NCBI GenBank assembly: GCA_021234155.1
Contig: JAJEKV010000049.1
Location: 5,451,001-5,515,000 of the forward strand
Reading direction: 5' to 3'
Length of the DNA: 64,000 bases
Source: Isoetes taiwanensis
Lineage: Eukaryota; Streptophyta; Lycopodiopsida; Isoetales; Isoetaceae
The position numbers were made by a program, and so were the translations under genes. This document shows positions 57,801-64,000 of the stretch, in pieces. Within the stretch, counting starts at the first letter, position 1; each line of letters starts with the position of its first letter. Below the pieces are notes generated by a model. That model made no database searches, was not told the origin of the DNA, and saw only the letters and a program-made list of their open reading frames with translations.

Positions 57801-59900
57801 GCAGCAATTAAACTTGCATGGATAGCACCCTGAAGGGCTCCAGCAATAGCAGCAATTGCTCTTGCATCAGCAGTTGTAGCAAATGCACTTCTAGCAAACA
57901 GATGGTGTAGTTGTGTTGTTCTGCACAACGTCTGGTTAGGTGGACGAAAAATCTGCACCTGCCATGTACCAGTGCAGTAGAACCTCCAATCTGGCATATA
58001 TCCCTGACACGTGCAAGCTCTAAAGCGCTCCATAAATTGCTATAATAAGTGGGCCAAACCATGTGATTGTGCTTCACAAACTAGAAATATTTTGGCTAAG
58101 AAATTCACTAGTTTCTGTGATGACAACCAATGAAAATTGTTGTTTGTTGAAGCATGGAAAGACCAATGACACTTTGAGATTTGCGGGAGGACAAGGTCAA
58201 CCAACATGAGCTTTATCACATTGGCATCCAATTGACTTATTTACACATAACATATAGCAAACCAATAACCATGTTGTGCATCATTGCTGGGTTTATGTAA
58301 GGATCATGCAATAACTCTTAATGGTAGGTTCTCAAATGAACTAACAAAAAGTGTTTAATATGTATAGTCGCTTCTCCTATGGATATGATCTACTCCTCCA
58401 CCTTATAGACATAAGTCTTTTGGGCTATCCCCGTCGGGGACCGAGAGCCAACCATGTAACGAAAGTGTATGAGCAGAGAATGGTGCATACAGATGTGTCT
58501 CTCATTTTCAATCATATCACGGCACATGTCCCAAAAAGATCGCCCCTACCTAAGACAAAGATTGGCTTCGGTAAAAAGTGTAATAGCTAGCTAATAAATT
58601 TTCTTTTGTTGTCATCTCTCTATATTAACTACTAGTCCTACCTTTAGTCATTATATCCCTGATACACATATCTTTTGTTCTCCATGACAATTATATCCAA
58701 TCTCCTCGTCTTTCAAGACAATGACCAACATCAACTTTTATATTGCTTGTCCACACCTCCAAACCTTGTGGGGCTTTAGTAACAAATTCATCATGACGTT
58801 TTAAACACATGGCAACATTAAACGTTTTTCTTTTGAAAGGATTCATACTCTTTGTTTTTACTTAAAGCAATAGATATTGTTAATTAGATTCATTGATTGC
58901 ATTGCATCTTTCTCTCTTTCTGTCCAAAACTTTAGACCTTGTGTACCTGTAAAAATATTGCCACAGTACCTACATGATCCAGATGGATGTTAAATCGAGC
59001 TCTTCAATTCATGGAATAGTAGGCTCACTTTTCTTTTATGATTGCTTTGACAAATTTGCAAGTGCACTTGATAATGCAAGAATAACAATTATGTACAATG
59101 CACATGGTTACCTCATGATATCTGGGCGAGGACGAGGGCATCAGCAGCTATCAGCTGTCGTCGGTAGTGATTAGGCATGGAGAGGGCAATGGGTAGTTGC
59201 AAGGCCAATGTATCAAGCCGAAAGGGAAAGAATATATAGATTGTATCAACTAATGGGGGCCAATGTTGGAAAAGATACAAGGCACTTTGTAGACACCTAT
59301 GCGGTTATGGGGCAACAAATATAGTTCTTAAAGGTGGCTGGCAAAAACAAGCCAAACACACTAAAATATAACGTCAAAAACGACAAGAAGAAAATAGAAA
59401 AGACTACATAGTCGTTAAGGGTGGCAAAAAAGGACAAATACGCTAAAATATAAGATATACAGTCAAATCAAACGAAGAACCGCATCAGATCATGAGCACA
59501 AAAGCAAAAGCTGCAACCGGACCATTCCAAAACCGACACAAGACAAAGATTGAAGAAGCCAGCCCACCAAATCATTAACCTAATTGTTGAAAATCTGACA
59601 GAAACCCTTAGATTCTGCTCGACAGCGATGGCCGGAAAGAAATTGGGCGAAAAATTTGGTTTTGGGGGCCAATTCAGGAGAGAAACGGCGAAGAAAAAAG
59701 GCGTTTCTGAGACAGGAATCGAATGATCGGAGTGGCGATCAGGTGGGGCATGAGGGCAGTACAATGATTCGGTCTGGCTATGGCCGAAAGGAAGGACGGA
59801 TAAGCTAATTTACAGAAAGGGGCTATGGTGGTGGTCAAGTGGGGCAGGTTAGTGCGTTTCAGATTACCCAGCTTTTGATTCAAACCGATCCAATTCTGTA
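54833..59900. other. 5-kb stretch without a recognised gene
   Basis: Only short open frames occur and none shows a family motif. Two areas have slightly gene-like composition but no support: 56162-56580 and 57743-58077 (minus). No RNA gene, long repeat or element terminus was seen. Confidence 0.5.
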
Positions 59901-60326
59901 GCAATAAAAGTCGGAATATCTTTCCAATTTGAGGGCGATGCCTTTGCTTTGATTTGCAGCAAAACCCACTCCTCCGCCATAGCCCTGCTCTGTTCTGTTG
60001 TGCGTTGTTTGCCGGAGTTGTTGATCCGATTCCGATTTCGACAGGGTCTAAATCTAGGCATTGGAGCAGTTGGGCAGTTGCTGTTTGAATTTGAATCTGC
60101 TTTACCCTGTTCTGGCGTGGCTATTACTGTTGTAAAATCTGCATTTTGTTTTGATGTGGGTTTTTGAATCATTGCACTGTCTGAGCGCGTCTGTACTTCA
60201 AAATCTGCATGAATATTGCTGGTTTGAACCCGATTCTTGATGGGTTTGTTTCGCAACTGCAAAATGGATTGAGGATTCAATACCAAAGCTTGAATTTTAC
60301 AGAGAAATCTTTGGAAATTGCATAAA
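59901..60326 (+). promoter_or_regulatory. Likely promoter and 5' leader of the MCTP gene
   Basis: The 400 bases before the ATG are T- and G-rich, with no conserved frame running into the coding region. No clear TATA box was identified, so the transcription start cannot be fixed. A stop (TAA, 60324) lies in another frame just before the ATG. Confidence 0.3.
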
Positions 60327-63257
60327 ATGGTGAAGAAACTGTTTGTGGAGGTATGCAGCGCATCGAATTTGATGCCCAAGGATGGAAGGGGCACATCAAA
60401 TCCCTACTGCGTGGTGGATTATGAAGGGCAGAGGAGAAAAACTGTGGTGAAGCACGGGGAATTAAATCCGGCATGGAATTGGGTCTGCGAGTTCATAATC
60501 CACGAATCAGAGACCAATCCGTTGGATCAGCACCAGTTAGAAGCAGCAATTTACAGCGAAAAAAAGGCCACGCAGAGGAGGCCAAGCTTTCTGGGCAGGG
60601 TGAGGATTCCGGGATGGAGATTTGTGCGGAAAGGCGAGGAAGCATTGGTGTATTATCCATTGGAAAAAAGGAGCTGGTTTTCTCATGTAAAGGGCGACCT
60701 TGGATTGAAGGTATGGTGGGATGAAGAGCCCGATCCTCCTCCGCCGGAGGAGCAGCCGCCTCCGGCCGAGGGCGAAGCTCCTCCTCCGGCAGAAGAACAG
60801 CCTCCTCCTCCTCCAGAAGGAGAAAATCCGCCACCAGAAGCTCCGCCAGAAGCGCCGCCCGATCCTCCGCCAAATCCAGCTGAAGGTGGGGTGATCAGGC
60901 AAATCCGCCCGACGCGCCTCCTCCTCCTCCTCCTCCAGACAACCCCCCTCCTCCTCCTCCAATGGGCCGTCGCCACGTCCGGCAATTTTCCCGGCCCTCT
61001 GTCCCCTCCCATGAGTATGTCCTCAAAGAAACCCGCCCCGCTATCAAGCGCAGCATCCGCGATGTCACCTACGATCTCGTCGAGAAAATGCACTACCTCT
61101 TTGTCAAGGTCGTCAAGGCCCGTGCCCTTGCTCCTCGAGATGGTGACCTCCCATGTAATGCTGCCTTCGTCCGCATCAACTTTGGCCCTGACTCTGCTCG
61201 CACCCGCTCCTTCCCCCAATCACTCTTTCCCGAATGGCATGAAGTCTTTGCCTTCAGCAAGGACCTGTCTGGTAGCCCTATTCTTGAAGTCAGTATTTGG
61301 GATGAAAATCCGGACAATCCTGAAGTCTTTCTTGGGTCTCTTACTTTTGACCTTGCTGAAATTCCCTCCCGTGTCCCCCCTGATAGCCCCCTTGCTCCCC
61401 AATGGTACCGGCTAGAGCAACGTGGTGATGGTAGAATCAGAGGAGACCTCATGCTTGCTGTCTGGATGGGTACACAAGCGGACGAGGCATTCACTGAAGC
61501 ATGGCAATCAGATTCGGGAGGATTTCCCCATACCCGATCTAAGGTTTACCTCTCCCCAAACTTCTGGTACCTAAGAGTCAACATTATTGAAGCCCAAGAG
61601 GTCCAGCCTTCTGACAGAAGTAAATTCCCTGAAGTCAGTGTTAGAGTAAAGCTTGGTTTCCAGGTCCAACGCACCAGAATTGCTGGCAATCGTAATACTA
61701 GCCCATTCTGGAATGAAGATTTGATGTTCGCTTATTTGAGCCTTTTGAAGATGACCTCATTTTGATTGTTGAGAACCAAATGGGCTCTGAGAAGGAAGAA
61801 GAGTTAGGTTTTGTAAGGATCAATATGGGCACTATTGAAAGACGAGTTGATCACAGAATGGTCAACTCACGTTGGTTTGGACTCCAAAGAGAGGGTGATT
61901 CTCCTATGTTCTTGGGTAGGCTCCATCTTAGAATTTGCTTTGATGGTGGTTATCATGTTGCTGATGAATCTTCTAATTATAGTAGTTGTGTTCGACCCAC
62001 GCAGCAAACTATGGAAACCTGTTGTGGGTATTCTTGAGTTGGGCATTATTAGAGGTAAGGATCTCCTTCCTATGAAGACTAAAGATGGTAGAGGTACTAC
62101 CGATGCATATGCTATTGCAAAATATGGCCAGAAATGGGTGCGGACTAGATCCATAATTGATAATCTTAGTCCTAGATGGAACGAGCAATATACATGGGAG
62201 GTTTATGACCCATGCACAGTGTTATCAGTTGGTGTATTTGATAATTGTCACATTCATCCTTCGGAAGAAGCTCGTGATGCCAGGATTGGCAAGGTTCGAA
62301 TTCGCCTATCTACATTAGAAAGTGATCGGATATACACAAATCGCTATCCGCTTCTTGTGTTGCATGATTCTGGTGTGAAAAAGATGGGAGAGATTGAATT
62401 AGCTGTCAGATTTACTAGCAGTTCATTCATCAACATGATGCAGGTTTATTTTGAACCACTTTTGCCTAGAATGCACTACTTGCATCCTCTTGGAGTGACT
62501 CAGTCAGAAGTATTGCGCATTTCTGCCATGCGCATTGTTGCCATTAGACTCTCCAGATCCGAGCCTGCATTAAGACAAGAAGTTGTGCACTACATGTTGG
62601 ACTCAGACTCTCATGTTTGGAGTCTTAGAAAAAGCAAGGTTAACTATTACAGGATTATGAGCCTCCTCTCTGGTCCTATGGCTATTGCAACTTGGTTTGG
62701 CAACATCTCAGAGATGGAGAAACCCTATCACCACGGTCCTTGTGCATATTCTCTTTGTCATCTTAGTCATGTACCCTGAGCTTATCCTTTCCACTTTATT
62801 TCTATATATGGCTCTCATTGGAGCATGGCATTTCCGGTTTCGACCTCGCAATCCTCCTTCTATGGATCCACGACTATCCCAAGCTGAACAAGTTGATCCT
62901 GATGAATTAGATGAAGAATTTGATCCCATACCTACTTCTAAAGATCCTATGGTGATCAAGGACAGGTATGATCGGTTGCGCATTGTTGCTGCAAGAATTC
63001 AAAATGTACTAGGGGATTTGGCTACGCAAGGTGAACGTATTAGTTCCTTCTTGAGCTGGAGAGACCCTAGAGCAACTGCCATTGTCATTTTTGCTTGTTT
63101 GATCACTGCTATAGTGTTGTATGTGGTCCCCTTTAGAGTTGTTGTGTTAATGACTGGTCTCTATCTTCTAAGACATCCAAGGTTGAGAGATCCTTTTCCT
63201 CCATTACCTCTCAACTTCTTTAGAAGGATGCCAACTCTGACAGATAGAATCTTGTAG
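60327..63257 (+). CDS. MCTP family protein (multiple C2 domains and transmembrane region, QUIRKY-like), single exon
   Basis: MCTPs tether the endoplasmic reticulum to the plasma membrane, notably at plasmodesmata; their C2 domains bind phospholipid, often with Ca2+. ATG 60327 (MVKKLFVEVCSASNLMPKDG) is chosen because the first C2 domain starts there. Order: C2-A (to about 60710); a Pro/Glu-rich linker (60720-60960); C2-B (MHYLFVKVVKARALAPRDGD, 61088-61480); C2-C (WYLRVNIIEAQEVQPSDRS, about 61560-61960); C2-D (GILELGIIRGKDLLPMKTKD, 62025-62420); then the PRT_C domain with LPRMHYLHPLGVTQSEV and two hydrophobic hairpins (about 62725-62830 and 63070-63175). Four C2 domains match the QUIRKY type, and a single exon is usual for this family. 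The frame changes near 60895, 61735, 62005 and 62705, yet there is no internal nonsense codon in the homologous frame. These are single-base indels, one in GGGG, so assembly errors are as likely as a young pseudogene. Confidence 0.9.
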
Positions 63258-63710
63258 TCTAGTGTTATTCCTATTGAGGATATTGATCAATAAATTCCCC
63301 TCCATATATAACAATTCTATTGAAGGCAAATCGTTACTTATCACTCAAATATAATTCAGTTTCTTTTTCTGTTTGATGAAATTTAGTTGATGCTATTTTG
63401 TTTGAAGCATTCTAGTAATGACATATATGTGCAAACAATCTTCGAACCAAATAAAAACACTGATGTCATGCTGGAGATGTGTGACAGACCCTAATGGTCT
63501 GGAATAAAAACCGATAATTGTCTCAATCTCCTTCGAATTGGGACGTCTCCATCTATGGAATAAAAACCAGTAAGCAAGAACTATACTAAGAATCCAGCCC
63601 TGGAATATTTGGAATGCAGTATGAATCTCCCTGGAAAACCTCTCTCGATTGAGTGTCTGAGTGCCCTACATAAAATAAACTGGAATATTTTGTATTCAAT
63701 TCAATCCTTT
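63258..63710. other. 3' flank of MCTP, no gene seen
   Basis: AATAAA-like words occur at 63287-63295 (CAATAAATTCC) and 63449 (AAATAAAAAC). They could serve as poly(A) signals for the MCTP transcript. The rest is AT-rich spacer, with GGAATAAAAACC(G/A)(A/G)TAA repeated at 63501 and 63558. Confidence 0.35.
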
Positions 63711-63841
63711 GTTCGGTTTAGTGGCTAGTCCATTGGGTTAGCAATTAAGAGATCTTGTGTTCAAGTCTTTGGGGGTCCTTCATATGTCCTCATGGATGCT
63801 GCCAATGTGGCATGACGTAAAAATCCATCTATCTATCTATC
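63711..63841 (+). mobile_element. SINE-like element with ATCT tail
   Basis: GGTTTAGTGGCTAGTCC resembles a pol III A box and GTGTTCAAGTC (about 63757-63767) a B box, some 40 bases apart. The unit runs about 130 bases to CCATCTATCTATCTATCTCA (63822-63841), a simple-repeat tail. This is the form of tRNA-derived SINEs. No target-site duplication was established. Confidence 0.45.
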
Positions 63842-63850
63842 TCACAGCTA

Positions 63851-63858
63851 TATAAAAA
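63851..63858 (+). promoter_or_regulatory. TATA box of the right-edge gene
   Basis: GCTATATAAAAAGG contains a consensus TATAAAAA at 63851. It lies 42 bases before the ATG, so transcription starting about 30 bases downstream would give a leader of only about 10 bases. A later ATG or an alternative start is possible. Confidence 0.5.
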
Positions 63859-63892
63859 GGCTGCTGGTAATGGCCTTCTGCTTGAGGAGACG

Positions 63893-64000
63893 ATGGCTTC
63901 AAAGAAGAGGAAATTTGAGGAAACAATTCTCGGCTTCTTGGATGATTATCTTCCAGATACAAAACGCCATAGAATCGATCTCCTGGTGGTCGTGGATGGT
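63893..64000 (+). CDS. Unrecognised protein, N-terminal 36 codons only (cut by window edge)
   Basis: The frame begins MASKKRKFEETILGFLDDYL and continues without a stop to the window end, 36 residues. The start is basic (SKKRKFEE), which could act as a nuclear localisation signal, and PDTKRHRIDLLVVVDG follows. A TATA box stands 42 bases upstream. I do not recognise the family, and 36 residues are too few to assign one. It is on the same strand as MCTP, 635 bases after its stop. Confidence 0.45.
   Translation, partial: MASKKRKFEETILGFLDDYLPDTKRHRIDLLVVVDG

Noticed and set aside
57743..58077. Ala-rich minus-strand frames
   Set aside because: GCA-type repeats account for the composition, frames overlap and no domain is visible.
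1..64000. The whole window as mitochondrial genome
   Set aside because: The MCTP gene, hAT transposase, target-site duplications and several LINE families are nuclear. Only 14101-17945 is of organelle type.

Overview
This is nuclear DNA of a land plant with a large, repeat-rich genome. Four things show this: an MCTP-type C2-domain gene found only in plants, plant L1-type LINEs whose ORF1 has a DUF4283-like and CCHC region, a hAT transposase, and a block of plant organelle DNA. The species cannot be named from the sequence. A gymnosperm or another large-genome lineage would fit, but that is only an impression.

Layout. (1) 1-5816: a decayed LINE (A) on the minus strand, running off the left edge. 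(2) About 5718-7202: a 1.5 kb almost pure C/T tract with a 400-bp higher-order duplication. (3) 8376-11903 and 21678-26925: a non-coding repeat family with a unit of about 2.1 kb, arranged as a giant inverted repeat. The arms point at a centre of about 115 bp. (4) 11918-21550: a near full-length GC-rich LINE (B, minus strand) with an exact 14-bp target-site duplication, sitting at the edge of that centre. Its reverse transcriptase is split by about 3.85 kb of mitochondrial-type DNA (14101-17945) that holds 5S rRNA, tRNA-like sequences and a plastid-derived 16S rRNA fragment. (5) About 26926-28960: a diverged tandem pair related to the same repeats. (6) About 29262-38850: a head-to-tail row of elements (E1-E4) with shared terminal inverted repeats of about 85 bp. 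E2 is interrupted by a second inverted-repeat element carrying exon-like fragments and by an LTR-retrotransposon remnant. (7) 39157-39735: a PPR pseudogene, then two long hairpins at 40378-40774. (8) 41240-45032: a broken hAT transposase gene, split by a poly(A)-tailed retro-insertion with an 11-bp target-site duplication. (9) 45744-50950: a LINE (C, plus strand) of the plant L1 type, abutting 50951-54790, a LINE (D) with a different architecture and a TTATAG-repeat tail. (10) 54795-60326: no gene recognised. (11) 60327-63257: the MCTP gene, four C2 domains plus the C-terminal membrane domain, in one exon but with four frame changes. (12) 63711-63841: a SINE-like unit, then a TATA box and the first 36 codons of an unrecognised gene at the right edge.

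Only the MCTP gene and possibly the partial gene at the right edge look like functional host genes. The rest records repeated insertion, and the nesting order can be read from target-site duplications. The frame changes in MCTP are single-base indels with no nonsense codons, and one lies in a GGGG run. Some frameshifts here may therefore be assembly errors rather than decay.
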